From JACCZR01 sp035296565 (GTDB taxonomy: Bacteria > Actinomycetota > Thermoleophilia > Solirubrobacterales > Thermoleophilaceae), in the NCBI GenBank assembly GCA_035296565.1, contig DATHAQ010000008.1:1-38300 (forward strand): a stretch of DNA of 38,300 bases. Direction: 5' to 3'. Under the pieces are notes generated by a model that saw only the letters and a list, made by a program, of their open reading frames with translations, made no database searches and was not told the DNA's origin. Shown here one piece after another: positions 23,866-33,500 of the stretch. The position numbers and the translations under genes were made by a program. Position 1 is the first letter of the stretch, and every line of letters starts with the position of its first letter.

Positions 23866-24855
23866 GTGGAGCCCCTCGTCGACGGACACGGACGGCTGAT
23901 CGGGGACCTGAGGGTCTCTGTCACCGACCGCTGCAACTTCCGCTGCCAGTACTGCATGCCGGCCGAGGGGCTGCCCTGGCTCGACCGCGACGAGATCCTG
24001 CGCTTCGAGGAGATCGAGCGCCTGGTGTCCCTCTTCGTGCGAATGGGCGTACGCGACGTGCGCCTCACCGGCGGCGAGCCGCTGGTGAGGCGCGAGTTCC
24101 CCCTTCTCGTCGGCATGCTCGCCGCGGTCGACGGGCTCGAGGACCTCTCGCTGACCACCAACGGCTTTCTGCTCGAACGCGACGCCGAGGCCCTCGTGGC
24201 CGCCGGGATCGACCGCGTCAACGTCTCGATCGACTCGCTGCAGCGCGACCGCTTCTACGAGCAGACCCGGCGCGACGCCCTCCCTCGCGTGCTTGCCGGC
24301 CTGCACGCCATCGCCCGACACCCCGAAGTGACGCCGATCAAGGTCAACGCCGTCGCGCTGCGCGGCTTCACCGAAGCGGAGGCTCTGCCGTTCGCGGCGT
24401 TCGCGCGCAAGGAGTCCTTCCAGGTCCGCTTCATCGAGTTCATGCCCCTCGACGCCGACCGCGCCTGGAGCGAGGACCAGGTGCTCACCGGCGAGGAGCT
24501 GCGCCAGATCATCCACGCCGTCCACCCCCTCGAGGAGGAGCCGCGCGAGCCGCACTCCACCGCACGGGTCTACCGCTTTGCCGACGGCGCCGGCGAGATC
24601 GGCTTCGTCAACCCGGTCTCCGAGCCCTTCTGCTCGGACTGCAACCGCGTGCGGCTGACCGCCGAGGGCAAGCTGCGCACCTGCCTGTTCAGCATGAACG
24701 AGACCGACCTGCGCGAGCCGCTGCGCGCCGGCGCCTCCGACGCCGAGCTCGAGCAGGTCGTGCGCGACGCAGTCTGGCGCAAGGAGCTCAAGCACCGGGT
24801 GGGTGAGAAGGGCTTCCGCCAGCCGCCGCGCTCGATGAGCGCCATCGGGGGCTGA
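23866..24855 (+). CDS. moaA: GTP 3',8-cyclase MoaA (molybdenum cofactor biosynthesis)
   Basis: 329 residues. The radical-SAM cluster is C23-x3-C27-x2-C30 (DRCNFRCQYCMP), the second 4Fe-4S site is in FCSDCNRVRLTAEGKLRTC, and the protein ends in the conserved Gly-Gly (SAIGG). It turns GTP into 3',8-cyclo-GTP, the first step of molybdopterin synthesis. GTG 23866 follows TACGCT by 6 bases. Other mo genes are not adjacent, but a MOSC-domain gene lies immediately downstream in the opposite direction. Confidence 0.97.
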   Translation: MEPLVDGHGRLIGDLRVSVTDRCNFRCQYCMPAEGLPWLDRDEILRFEEIERLVSLFVRMGVRDVRLTGGEPLVRREFPLLVGMLAAVDGLEDLSLTTNGFLLERDAEALVAAGIDRVNVSIDSLQRDRFYEQTRRDALPRVLAGLHAIARHPEVTPIKVNAVALRGFTEAEALPFAAFARKESFQVRFIEFMPLDADRAWSEDQVLTGEELRQIIHAVHPLEEEPREPHSTARVYRFADGAGEIGFVNPVSEPFCSDCNRVRLTAEGKLRTCLFSMNETDLREPLRAGASDAELEQVVRDAVWRKELKHRVGEKGFRQPPRSMSAIGG

Positions 24856-24927
24856 GGTCGAGGCGCGGCGGGCTTCGTCCAGTGGCCGCTCGCCGACCGC
24901 CACGCGACGCCCACGCTGGGCCCTTCG

Positions 24928-25431
24928 CTAGGCCCGCGGGGCGATCTCGACAGCGTCGCCCGCCCGCAGCTCGCCCTCCTCGACGATCCGCAGGTACTTG
25001 CCGGGCCGCCCCGCGGCGGTGAAGCGCTTGAGGAAGCGGTTGTCGCCCATCTTGACCCCGAGCTTGAAGCAGGGAAGGCGCGGCTCGGTGATCTCGAGCA
25101 GCGCGCTGCCCACGCGCCAGCGCTCGCCCGCCTCAGCCCCGGTCACGTCGATGCCGCGCACTGTCAGGTTCTCGCCGAAGGTGCCCGGCGGCAACTCACG
25201 GCCCAGCTCGACCTCCCACCAGTCGTAGTCCTCGCAGGCGTAGGCGTAGACCGCCTTGACCTCCCCGCCGTGGACGCGCCGGTCGGCTTGGAGGTCTCCC
25301 TCCAGGCTGCTGCCGCTCGCCCGCACGGGGCCGTCGACGGGCTCCTTGAAGATGCCCGTGCGCACGTCCTTGCCGCGCCAGCGGATGGTCCGCGGCTCGG
25401 CGATGTTGACCGAAAGTACGCTGGCCCCCAT
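24928..25431 (-). CDS. MOSC-domain protein (YiiM-like)
   Basis: 167 residues. 'MGASVLSVNIAEPRTIRWRG' and RTGIFKEPVDGPV, then DRRVHGGEVKAVYAYACEDYDWW and PGTFGENLTVRGID are typical MOSC motifs, and the conserved Cys is in LPCFKLGVKMGD. MOSC proteins bind or deliver the sulfurated molybdenum cofactor or detoxify N-hydroxylated bases. ATG 25431 overlaps the start codon of the divergent gene in CCATGG. A -10-like TACCGT (25447-25442) lies 10 bases upstream, inside that divergent gene. Confidence 0.92.
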   Translation of the reverse strand: MGASVLSVNIAEPRTIRWRGKDVRTGIFKEPVDGPVRASGSSLEGDLQADRRVHGGEVKAVYAYACEDYDWWEVELGRELPPGTFGENLTVRGIDVTGAEAGERWRVGSALLEITEPRLPCFKLGVKMGDNRFLKRFTAAGRPGKYLRIVEEGELRAGDAVEIAPRA

Positions 25432-25768
25432 GGCGTCCTACACGGTAATCGCGCGCCGCGGGCCCATGGTCGAGCGGCTGCGCTTCGGCGACCTGGGTGC
25501 CGCGCTGGAGGCGATCGAGGAACGCGGGCGCGCGGCCGAGGCCAGCCGGCACGCCGAGCCCGCCGGCGGGGGCCTGATGCGCAGGATCGAGCCCGTGCAG
25601 CAGGTAGTAGCCCGGCTGGAGCTCAGGGGCCCCCGGCGGCTGCGCGGGGGGGTCGACGTGCGCGGCGACGGCTCGAGCGAGTCCTACACCGGGCGCGTGC
25701 GACGCAGGCTCGTCGAGCAGGCGCCGGGCGAGTCGGCCTACGACGCGTTGCGCCGGGCGGTCGGATGA
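25430..25768 (+). CDS. hypothetical protein, 112 aa
   Basis: No family recognised. It begins 'MASYTVIARRGPMVERLRFG' and contains an ERGRAAEAS helix and a Gly/Arg-rich 'LRGPRRLRGGVDVRGDGSSE' strand region. No signal or membrane segment. ATG 25430 is 7 bases after TACGCT (25417-25422), which lies inside the divergent MOSC gene; the two start codons overlap by two bases. The stop overlaps the next start as ATGA. Confidence 0.65.
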   Translation: MASYTVIARRGPMVERLRFGDLGAALEAIEERGRAAEASRHAEPAGGGLMRRIEPVQQVVARLELRGPRRLRGGVDVRGDGSSESYTGRVRRRLVEQAPGESAYDALRRAVG

Positions 25769-26049
25769 GCGAGGTGTGGCGCGTGCCGCTCCCGCGCGGG
25801 GCCGAGCCGCCCCTCCGAGTGTTCGTGAACGGCGTGCCCCAGACCGAGGGCCAGGACTACCGCGTGGTCGGCCACGAGCTGCACTTCAACCGCCCGCTGG
25901 AGAAGGAGCGGCTGGGCGTGGGGCGCTGGACGGCGATCTTCTTCGGCCTATTCGGCTCCTACGGCAAAAACGACTCGGTCGACGTCCAGTACCGCCTGGG
26001 CGGCCGCGACCAGGTGGCGGTGGGGCTGGACATACTCCCTCCGGGGTGA
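25765..26049 (+). CDS. hypothetical beta-rich protein, 94 aa
   Basis: 'LRVFVNGVPQTEGQDYRVVG' followed by HELHFNRPLEKERLG resembles the VNGxxQxxGxDYxV...F pattern found in phage tail and capsid-associated beta domains, but no other phage gene is near and the match is short. Toward the C-terminus it reads FFGLFGSYGKNDSVDVQY. It is coupled to the previous gene (ATGA) and ends 25 bases before metF, which has its own promoter-like TAGCCT. Confidence 0.65.
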   Translation: MSEVWRVPLPRGAEPPLRVFVNGVPQTEGQDYRVVGHELHFNRPLEKERLGVGRWTAIFFGLFGSYGKNDSVDVQYRLGGRDQVAVGLDILPPG

Positions 26050-26074
26050 CGCTCCGCGGGTAGCCTTGTCCGCC

Positions 26075-26971
26075 ATGCGGATCGACAATGTTCTGGACGA
26101 GCGGCGGCCCGTCTTCTCGTTCGAGTTCTTCCCCCCTAAGACCGACGACGGCGAGCGCAACCTCGAGCTGGCCCTGCAGGACCTCAAGGAGGATCGGCCC
26201 GACTACGTGTCGGTGACCTACGGCGCCGGTGGCACGACGCGCGACCGGACGCTCGAGGTGACCAAGGGGATCAAGGACGACTTGGGCCTCGAGGCGATGG
26301 CCCACCTCTCCTGCGTGGGCGAGTCCAAGGAGAGCCTGGTCGAGATCCTGCGCGACCTGGAGGCCGCGGGCATCGAGAACGTCTTGGCGCTACGGGGCGA
26401 CCCGCCGCGGGGCGAGACCGAGTGGAAGCCCCACCCGGGCGGCCTGCACTACTCGACCGAGCTGATCAAGCTGATCCGCGAGCAGTTCGGCTTCACCGTC
26501 GGCGCGGCGTGCTTCCCCGAGGTCCACCCGGAGGCGCCGAGCCTCGAGTCCGACCTGCGCTTCGCCCGCGAGAAGGTCGAGGCCGGTGCGAGCTTCCTGA
26601 TCACCCAGCTGTTCATGGACAACGAGCTGTACTTCGACTTCGTCGAGGCCGCTCGCGAAGCCGGCATCGACGTGCCGATCGTGCCGGGGATCATGCCCGT
26701 CACGAACGTCAAGCAGATCAAGACGATCACCGGCATGTGCGCCGCGACGATCCCCTCCGAGCTAGAGCGCGAGCTCGACGAGCGGGCGGGCGACGCAGAG
26801 GCCGTCGTGGAGTTGGGGGTTGCGTACGCGACGCTTCAATGTTCTGATCTCCTGGCGCGTGGAGCTCCCGGGATCCACTTCTACACGTTGAACAAGTCAC
26901 CGGCGACGCGTGCCATCCTGGCCGCGCTGCGCGCTGCGCAGCCGTGGACTCGAGTCAAGGAGGCCGTTTGA
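26075..26971 (+). CDS. metF: methylenetetrahydrofolate reductase
   Basis: 298 residues. The family opening 'RPVFSFEFFPPKTDDGERNL' holds the catalytic Glu; YVSVTYGAGGTTRD, NVLALRGDPPRGE, 'GASFLITQLFMDNELYFDFV' and 'GIHFYTLNKSPATRAILAAL' follow. It reduces 5,10-methylene-THF to 5-methyl-THF for methionine synthesis. ATG 26075 is 8 bases after TAGCCT (26061-26066). Its stop overlaps the start of the triple-repeat secreted protein by one base, with AAGGAGG just upstream, so the two are in one operon. Confidence 0.96.
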   Translation: MRIDNVLDERRPVFSFEFFPPKTDDGERNLELALQDLKEDRPDYVSVTYGAGGTTRDRTLEVTKGIKDDLGLEAMAHLSCVGESKESLVEILRDLEAAGIENVLALRGDPPRGETEWKPHPGGLHYSTELIKLIREQFGFTVGAACFPEVHPEAPSLESDLRFAREKVEAGASFLITQLFMDNELYFDFVEAAREAGIDVPIVPGIMPVTNVKQIKTITGMCAATIPSELERELDERAGDAEAVVELGVAYATLQCSDLLARGAPGIHFYTLNKSPATRAILAALRAAQPWTRVKEAV

Positions 26972-27891
26972 TGCGTCGTGTCGTTCTGCTGCTGGTCGTG
27001 CTGGGCGCGATCGGCTTGGCCGCCCCTGCGGGCGCGGCCGCCGAGACCAAGTGCCCGTTCACCTTCAGGGTGCTCCACAACGACCGCATCGGAGCGCTGC
27101 AGCTGCCGGCGGGGAACTACAACATCTACGTCATCAACCAGGCACAGCTCAGCTGCGAGCACGCCACCGATCTCTTCCGCCAGTTCCTCGAGGACTGGGA
27201 CGGCCGGCTGCCGCGCCCCTGGATCAACGTCAGGGGTACGGCAACCTTCACCCGCGGCGCGGGTAGCACGGTCGGCTTCCGCGTGGCCCGCATCACCAGC
27301 GGTGGCGGTGGAGGGGGCGGCGGCAAGCACCCGGCCACCGGCACCACCTGCCCGTCCTTCTTCACGGTCCTGCACAACGACCGCATCGGTCGCTTCCGCA
27401 TAGCGAAGGGCCAGTACAGGATCACGGTGCTCTCGGTAGGCCGGCTCTCGTGTGCGCGCGCCGCGCGACTGTTCGCGAGGTTCCTGCAGGACTACGACGG
27501 CCGCCTGCCGCGTCCGTGGATCCTCGACCGCGAGACGGGCACCTTCTTCGCGGGCTCAAGACATGTCGGCTTCCGCATCAAGGCGGCGGTCGGACCGCCC
27601 GTGAACCCGAACGGCCCCGTCTACCCGACCGACGGCACGCTGTGCCCGGCCACCTTCCGCGTGTTGCACAACGACCGCATCGGGCGGCTGCGGCTGCGTC
27701 GAGGGCGCTACCTGATCACGCGGCTGCGCGGCAGCGGGCTCACGTGCTCGCGGGCCTCGCGCCTGTTCCGCACCTTCCTGAACGACTTCCAGGGAGACCT
27801 TCCGCGGCCGTGGATCGTCCAGTCGCAGACCGGCACGTTCCGTCGCGGGCGCGGCAGCAAGGTGGGCTTCCGGGTCAAACCGGCCCGCTAG
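26971..27891 (+). CDS. secreted protein made of three tandem copies of an unrecognised domain
   Basis: 306 residues. A signal peptide (1-24, ending AGAAA) precedes three repeats beginning at Cys28, Cys127 and Cys225. Each reads C-P-x2-F-x-V-L-H-N-D-R-I-G, then G-x-Y-x-I, L-(S/T)-C, LFxxFLxD, LPRPWI, TxTFxxG and VGFR(V/I). The two Cys of each copy are exactly 34 residues apart (28/62, 127/161, 225/259), suggesting one disulphide per domain. An eight-Gly linker (111-118) separates copies 1 and 2. I know no name for this domain. AAGGAGG at 26957-26963 and a TGATG overlap with metF fix the start. Its function, and its link to folate metabolism, are unknown. Confidence 0.85.
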   Translation: MRRVVLLLVVLGAIGLAAPAGAAAETKCPFTFRVLHNDRIGALQLPAGNYNIYVINQAQLSCEHATDLFRQFLEDWDGRLPRPWINVRGTATFTRGAGSTVGFRVARITSGGGGGGGGKHPATGTTCPSFFTVLHNDRIGRFRIAKGQYRITVLSVGRLSCARAARLFARFLQDYDGRLPRPWILDRETGTFFAGSRHVGFRIKAAVGPPVNPNGPVYPTDGTLCPATFRVLHNDRIGRLRLRRGRYLITRLRGSGLTCSRASRLFRTFLNDFQGDLPRPWIVQSQTGTFRRGRGSKVGFRVKPAR

Positions 27892-27906
27892 CCCCAGGCT
27901 CCGGCG

Positions 27907-28914
27907 CTAGGGCAGCCGCCAGAGCTCGCGGTCGCCGTTTCTTTCGCGGGCGACCTCCCCGAGCTTCTCCAGGTGGTCGAGGTAGCAGAGGGTCTCGGGG
28001 AAGATCCAGCTGACGCGCGCGAAGGCGGGGATCTCCGCCGGCATGTCGGCGGCGACCAGCACGGCGTCGACCAGGTCGTAGGCCGTCCGCGGCCCCTCGG
28101 CCAGCGCCCCGCGGATCCCGTCGAGGCGAGCGGCGACCGTTCGCCGGTTGGCCGCGACCAGGCCCGGGGCGTCGCGGACCGGGCGGCCGTGGCCGGCCAG
28201 CACGAGCCGGATGTCCAGGCCCTCCACCACGTCGAGGCTCGCGAGGAACTCGCCCGCGGGGTCGGGCGTGTAGCCGTGGTCGAAGTAGAGCGAGACGCGC
28301 CCGAGGAGGTGATCGCCGGACAGCAGCAGTTCGCGCTCGGCCTGATGGAGCACGACGTGGGAGGGAGCGTGGCCCGGCGCCTCGTAGGCACGCCAAGTGC
28401 CCAGGTCGGTCTCCACCTCCACGCCGTCCAGCAGCTCGCGGTCGGGTAGGGCGATCCCCGACAGCCCCGAGTCGCGGTTGCGCCGGGCGTCCTCGTAGGC
28501 CTCAAGGTCGCCAAGCGGCGTGCCGCTGTGGCGGGCCACCTCCAGCCGCCAGCGCAGCGTCCTGTCGGGGTCCTCGGCGGCCTGCGTGGTGTGGCCGTGG
28601 TTCGGGTGCATCCACAGCTCGCAGCCGGTCTCCTCCACGATCGCCGCGGCCTGGCCGTAGTGGTCGGCGTGCGCGTGCGTGCACACCAGCAAGCGCACGT
28701 GCTCCAAACCGAGGCCGGCCTGGCCCAGTGCCTGGCGCAGGCCGTTTAAGGAGCCGGGCTCCGACAGGCCGCAGTCCACCAGCACCACCCCGCTCCCAGC
28801 GGCGACGGCGAAGGCGTTCACGTGGGGCACGGGGGGCCAGGGCAGGGGGAGCCGCAGGCGCCAGAGGCCAGGCAGCACGCGGTCCGCGCGGGCCAGCTCG
28901 CGACGGCGGCTCAA
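27907..28914 (-). CDS. metallo-beta-lactamase-fold hydrolase with C-terminal winged-helix-like domain
   Basis: 335 residues. Metal ligands: CTHAHADHYGQ (HxHxDH), APGHAPSHVVL, LLLSGDHLL and LAGHGRP. The C-terminal about 80 residues (RTAYDLVDAVLVA to the end) look like the winged-helix domain of LACTB2-like hydrolases. The reaction is unknown; thioesters and lactones are usual substrates of the family. The start is TTG 28914, overlapping the stop of the AGPS-like gene as TTGA, so it is the second gene of that operon. Confidence 0.85.
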   Translation of the reverse strand: MSRRRELARADRVLPGLWRLRLPLPWPPVPHVNAFAVAAGSGVVLVDCGLSEPGSLNGLRQALGQAGLGLEHVRLLVCTHAHADHYGQAAAIVEETGCELWMHPNHGHTTQAAEDPDRTLRWRLEVARHSGTPLGDLEAYEDARRNRDSGLSGIALPDRELLDGVEVETDLGTWRAYEAPGHAPSHVVLHQAERELLLSGDHLLGRVSLYFDHGYTPDPAGEFLASLDVVEGLDIRLVLAGHGRPVRDAPGLVAANRRTVAARLDGIRGALAEGPRTAYDLVDAVLVAADMPAEIPAFARVSWIFPETLCYLDHLEKLGEVARERNGDRELWRLP

Positions 28915-30527
28915 GGGTCGATCAGGACACCGGGGTTCAGGATGGCCTGAGGGTCGACGGCCCGCTTGGCCGCGCGCAGCGCCTCGGCGAACACGCCCGG
29001 CCGCTGGTGGTCGTAGCCCCCGGGGCGGTGGTCGCGACCCACGGCGTGGTGGTGGGTCACGGTGCCGCCGGCGGCGATCAGCGTCTCGGTCACCGCCGCC
29101 TTGACGGCGTCCCATTGCTCGACCTCGCTGCCCCGGCGGGCCGGCGCCAACACGGTGAAGTAGGGCGCGGCGCCATCCGGGTAGGCGTGCGTGATGCGGC
29201 AGGTGACCCGCCCCTCGCCGCACTCCTCCTCCACGGCCCGCTCGGCGCGCTCACGCGCCTCCGCCACGAAGGCGTCGAAGCGGTCCCAGGTGATCGCCGT
29301 CTCGAAGGTTTCCGACAGCACCCCGGCCGCGACCATGGTGTCGCGCAGGTAGGGCGCCTGCAGGAAGGCGCTGCGCCAGGCCCCGGCGGAGCCCTCCCGG
29401 CCGCCGGCGTCCTCGCCCGGACCGCTCAGCCGGGGCTCGCCCAGCGGCTCGCCCCCGTGACCTCGGCACAGCTCGAGCCCCTGCTCGAGCCAGGTGCCCA
29501 GCGGCCGGTCGGCTGACTCGAAGCCCAGCACGAGCACGGCTCGCTCGCCGTCGCCCGCGCCGGTCAGACCCGCCTCGCCGGGATCGAGCAGGCGGCAGTT
29601 GGAGGGGTCCAGGCCGGACTGGGCGAGGGCGCGCACGGCCGCCGCGCCCTCGGTGAATGCGGAAAATCCGAGCGAGGCCGAGGCCTTGAAGCGCGGACGC
29701 GCCCGGACCCTCACCCAGGCCTCGGTGATCACGCCCAGGATCCCCTCGGAGCCGATCAGCAGGCGGTCGGGGCTGGGGCCGGCGCCGGACCCCGGCAGCC
29801 GGCGGCTCTCCCACTCGCCGCGCGGGGTGAGGGCGCGCACCGACTCCACGAGGTCGTCGATGTGGGTCGGTCCGGTGGCGAAGTGGCCGCCGGCGCGGGT
29901 GGCGATCCAGCCGCCGAGCGTCGAGAGCTCGAACGACTGCGGGTAGTGGCGCAGCGTGAGCCCGTGCGGGCGCAGCTCCTCCTCGAGAGCCGGGCCGGTC
30001 GTGCCCGCTGCGATGCGTGCGGCGAGCGACAGCGGGTCGACCTCGCGCACTCCTGCCAGGCCGCCGAGGTCGATGCACACCGCGGGCCGCTCGAAGCGGG
30101 GCTCGACGCCGCCCACCACGCTGGTCCCCCCGCCGTAGGGGATCGCCGCTGCGCCGGCGGACTCACACCAGTCGAGCAGCTGCTCCAGCTCGCGCTCGTC
30201 GCGGGGCGTGGCCACGACGTCGGGCGGACGGTCGATCCGGCCGCGAAAGGCCCGCACCACGTCCCGGTAGGCCTTCCCGAGCGCATGCGAGGCGCGCGCG
30301 TGGGGATCGTCGGAGCAGATCTCCTCCAGTCCCGCCGGCGGCGCCAGCCGGGGCGCCGAGAGTTCGAGGTCTTCGACCCGCGCGGGGCTCTCCACGTCGG
30401 CCGATCCGAAGCCGAGATGGGCGGCGATGCCCGCCGCCGCGGCCTGCACTTCGGCCTGCGGCGGCTGCTGGTCCTCATAGCCCCAGCCCCAGAACTTGCG
30501 CCGGCGGGGTGGCGCCTCGCTGGCCAT
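28911..30527 (-). CDS. FAD-binding oxidase of the alkyldihydroxyacetonephosphate synthase (AGPS)-like type
   Basis: 538 residues. The N-terminal RRKFWGWGYED recalls the KWNGWG opening of AGPS. The FAD-binding PCMH domain has AIPYGGGTSVVGGVEP and ELSTLGGWIATRAGGHFATG; near the end TVTHHHAVGRDH matches the AGPS His-His-His active-site segment (492-494), and the cap ends RAVDPQAILNPGVL. AGPS swaps an acyl for an alkyl chain to make ether lipids; many bacterial relatives are called D-lactate dehydrogenases, so activity is not proven. It heads an operon with an MBL-fold hydrolase. ATG 30527 has no obvious -10 at leaderless distance. Confidence 0.85.
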   Translation of the reverse strand: MASEAPPRRRKFWGWGYEDQQPPQAEVQAAAAGIAAHLGFGSADVESPARVEDLELSAPRLAPPAGLEEICSDDPHARASHALGKAYRDVVRAFRGRIDRPPDVVATPRDERELEQLLDWCESAGAAAIPYGGGTSVVGGVEPRFERPAVCIDLGGLAGVREVDPLSLAARIAAGTTGPALEEELRPHGLTLRHYPQSFELSTLGGWIATRAGGHFATGPTHIDDLVESVRALTPRGEWESRRLPGSGAGPSPDRLLIGSEGILGVITEAWVRVRARPRFKASASLGFSAFTEGAAAVRALAQSGLDPSNCRLLDPGEAGLTGAGDGERAVLVLGFESADRPLGTWLEQGLELCRGHGGEPLGEPRLSGPGEDAGGREGSAGAWRSAFLQAPYLRDTMVAAGVLSETFETAITWDRFDAFVAEARERAERAVEEECGEGRVTCRITHAYPDGAAPYFTVLAPARRGSEVEQWDAVKAAVTETLIAAGGTVTHHHAVGRDHRPGGYDHQRPGVFAEALRAAKRAVDPQAILNPGVLIDP

Positions 30528-30577
30528 GGGAGAAGCTTGTCAGCCCGCGTCGACGAGGGGCTAGAGTCCAGTAGCCG

Positions 30578-33500
30578 ATGGCGACTCGTACCCCGACGGT
30601 CCAGATCACGATGCCCCAGATGGGCGAGTCGGTGACCGAAGGGACGGTCCTCGAGTGGCGCAAGCAGGTCGGCGACCGGGTGGAGCTCGACGAGCCTCTG
30701 CTCGACGTCTCGACGGACAAGGTCGACACCGAGATCCCGTCCCCCGCGGCGGGAACGCTCATGCGCATCGCCGTCGAGCCCGACCAGACCGTCGCGGTGG
30801 GCGCCGTGCTCGGCGAGATCGAGGCAGGTGAGGCGCCCGAATCGCCGGTCCCGGCCGGCGACTCCCCTGAGGAGAGCACGGGCTCGGGCGAGGTCGTCGA
30901 CGTCGCCTTCCCGGAGATGGGCGACTCGGTCGCCGAGGGAACCGTGCTCGAGTGGCGCGTCGCGGTCGGCGACGTCGTCGCCGTGGACGATCCGCTCGTC
31001 GAGGTCTCCACCGACAAGGTGGACGCTGAGGTGCCTTCCCCGGTCGCCGGCACGATCGCCGAGCTGCTGGTGGAGCCGGACTCGTCGGTGGACGTGGGCG
31101 CCGTCCTCTGCCGGATCGAGCCCGGCACGGACGGGGCCGCCGCGGGCACCGGACCGGTGCAGCCGGCGGCCGAGGTGACCGAGGCCAAGCCCGACGGCGA
31201 GGTTCGGACGACGCAGGGCAACGGTGACGTTAATGCGACCCCGGTCGCCGCGCGCATGGCCGGCGCGCACGGTTTGGATCTGAGCGCGCTGCGAGGCACC
31301 GGCCCGCGCGGGCGCGTGACCAAGGACGACGTGCAGAACGCGATCGAGGGCAACGGCGCCGCGGCGGCGCCCGCCGCTCCTGCCGGGGGCGAGACGAAGC
31401 CCATCCGCGGCCCGGCGGCGACGCTCGTGCGCTTCATGAACGAAAGCCGCTCGATTCCCACGGCCACGAGCTTCCGCACCGTGCCGGTGACCACGCTCGA
31501 CGCCCGCCGCAAGGCGCTCAAGAACGCCGGCCGCAAGCTCTCATTCACCCACCTGATCGCCTGGGCGATCGTCAAGGCCGCCGAGGACTGGCCGGTGATG
31601 GGCCACTCGTACGCCGAGCAGGACGGCAAGCCGCAGCGGGTCACCCCGAGCGGCGTGTCGCTGGGCCTGGCCGTCGACGTCGAGCGCAAGGACGGCACGC
31701 GTTCGCTGGTGGTGCCCGTCCTGCACGACGCCGGCGCGCTGTCCTTCCCCGACTTCGCCGCGCGCTACGACGAGCTGGTCGCCGGCGCGCGCGACAACAC
31801 GTTGGATCCGAGCGCCTACCAGGGCGCGAGCCTCACCCTGACCAACCCCGGCGGCCTGGGGACGGTGGCCTCGGTGCCGCGGCTGATGCCCGGACAGGGC
31901 ACGATCGTCGCCACCGGCTCGATCGGCTATCCGCCCGGACTGGCCAAGGTGGACTCCGCGCGCCTGAACGAGCTCGGGGTGGACAAGGTCATGACGATGA
32001 CCTCGACCTACGACCACCGGGTCATCCAAGGCGCGGAGTCGGGCTCGTTCCTGCGGCGCGTCGACCAGCTGCTCCAGGGCGAGGACGGCTTCTACGACGG
32101 CTTGGTCGAGAGCCTCGGCGTCTCACTCGAGGCCCCCGACGAGGCGCCGGCCCCCGCGACCGCGGCCGAGCCGGTGCCCAGCGCGCCCGCCAGTGCCGTT
32201 CCCAGCGAGGCCCTGTTGCAGGCCGTGCAGGCGGCGACATCGGTGGTCAAGGCCCACCGCACCCACGGGCACCTGGCAGCGAGGCTGGACCCGCTGGGCT
32301 CGATCCCGCGCGGTGACCCGGCGCTCGACCCCGAGTCGGTCAGCCTGACTCCCGAGCAGATGGATGCCATCCCCGCCTCGGTCCTGCGCGTCGCGGTGCC
32401 GGGCGAGAACTTCACCGAGGCCCTTCCCCACCTGCGCGACACCTACTGCGGGACGATCGCCTACGAGGTCGAGCACATCGCCGGCCACAACCGACGCGTG
32501 TGGCTGCGCCAGCAGATCGAGTCCGGCGAGCACCGCAAGCCGCTCGACGCCGAGCACAAGAAGCGGCTGCTGCGCCGGCTGTCGGAGGTCGAGGCGCTGG
32601 AGACCTATCTCCACAAGGCCTTCCTGGGCAAAAAGCAGTTCTCGATCGAGGGTCTGGACGCGCTGCTGCCCATGCTCGACGAGGCGATCGAGATCGGCAC
32701 CGCGGACGGGGCGCGTGACGTCGTGCTGGGCATGGCGCACCGCGGCCGGCTGAACGTGCAGGCGCACACGGTCGGCCTGCCCTACGCGCGCGTCCTGGCC
32801 GAGTTCGAGGGCGAGCAGCGCCTGGAGGCCGACACCCAGCAGCCCGAGGGCGGAACCGGCGACGTCAAGTACCACTACGGCGCCGAGGGGACCTTCCGGA
32901 CGCAGGGCGGACGAGGCGTGACGGTCACCCTGTCGCACAACCCCAGCCACCTGGAGTTCATCGACCCGGTCATCGAGGGCCGGGCCCGGGCCGACCAGAC
33001 CTCGCGCAAGGGCCGCGAGCCCAACCACGACCCCAGCGTGGTGCTCCCGGTGCTCATGCACGGCGACGCGGCCTTCCCCGGCCAGGGCGTCGTGTCCGAG
33101 ACGCTCAACCTGCAGGCGCTGCCGGGCTACACCACCGGCGGCACGGTGCACATCATCACCAACAACCAGCTCGGCTTCACCACCGATCCCAGCGACGCCC
33201 GCTCCACCCGCTACGCGTCGGACCTGGCGAAGGGGTTCGACATCCCGATCATCCACGTGAACGCCGACGACGTGGAGGCCTGCATCGCCGCAATGCGGCT
33301 GGCGATGGCATTCCGCCGCGAGTTCGGCCGCGACGCGGTGATCGACCTGATCGGCTACCGCCGCTACGGCCACAACGAGACCGACGAGCCGGCCTATACC
33401 CAGCCCGAGATGTACGCGGCGATCAAAGCCCACCCGCCGGTGCGCAAGGTCTACGCCGAGGAGCTGGTGGCGGAGGGCGTCGTGACCGCCGACGAGGCAC

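Noticed and set aside
25765..26049. Prophage remnant, from the VNGxxQxxGxDYxV motif
   Set aside because: A single short motif with no other phage gene; the gene is coupled to a housekeeping-looking neighbour and followed by metF.
27300..27330. G-rich tract in the triple-repeat gene
   Set aside because: It is the in-frame poly-Gly linker between repeats 1 and 2, not a separate element.
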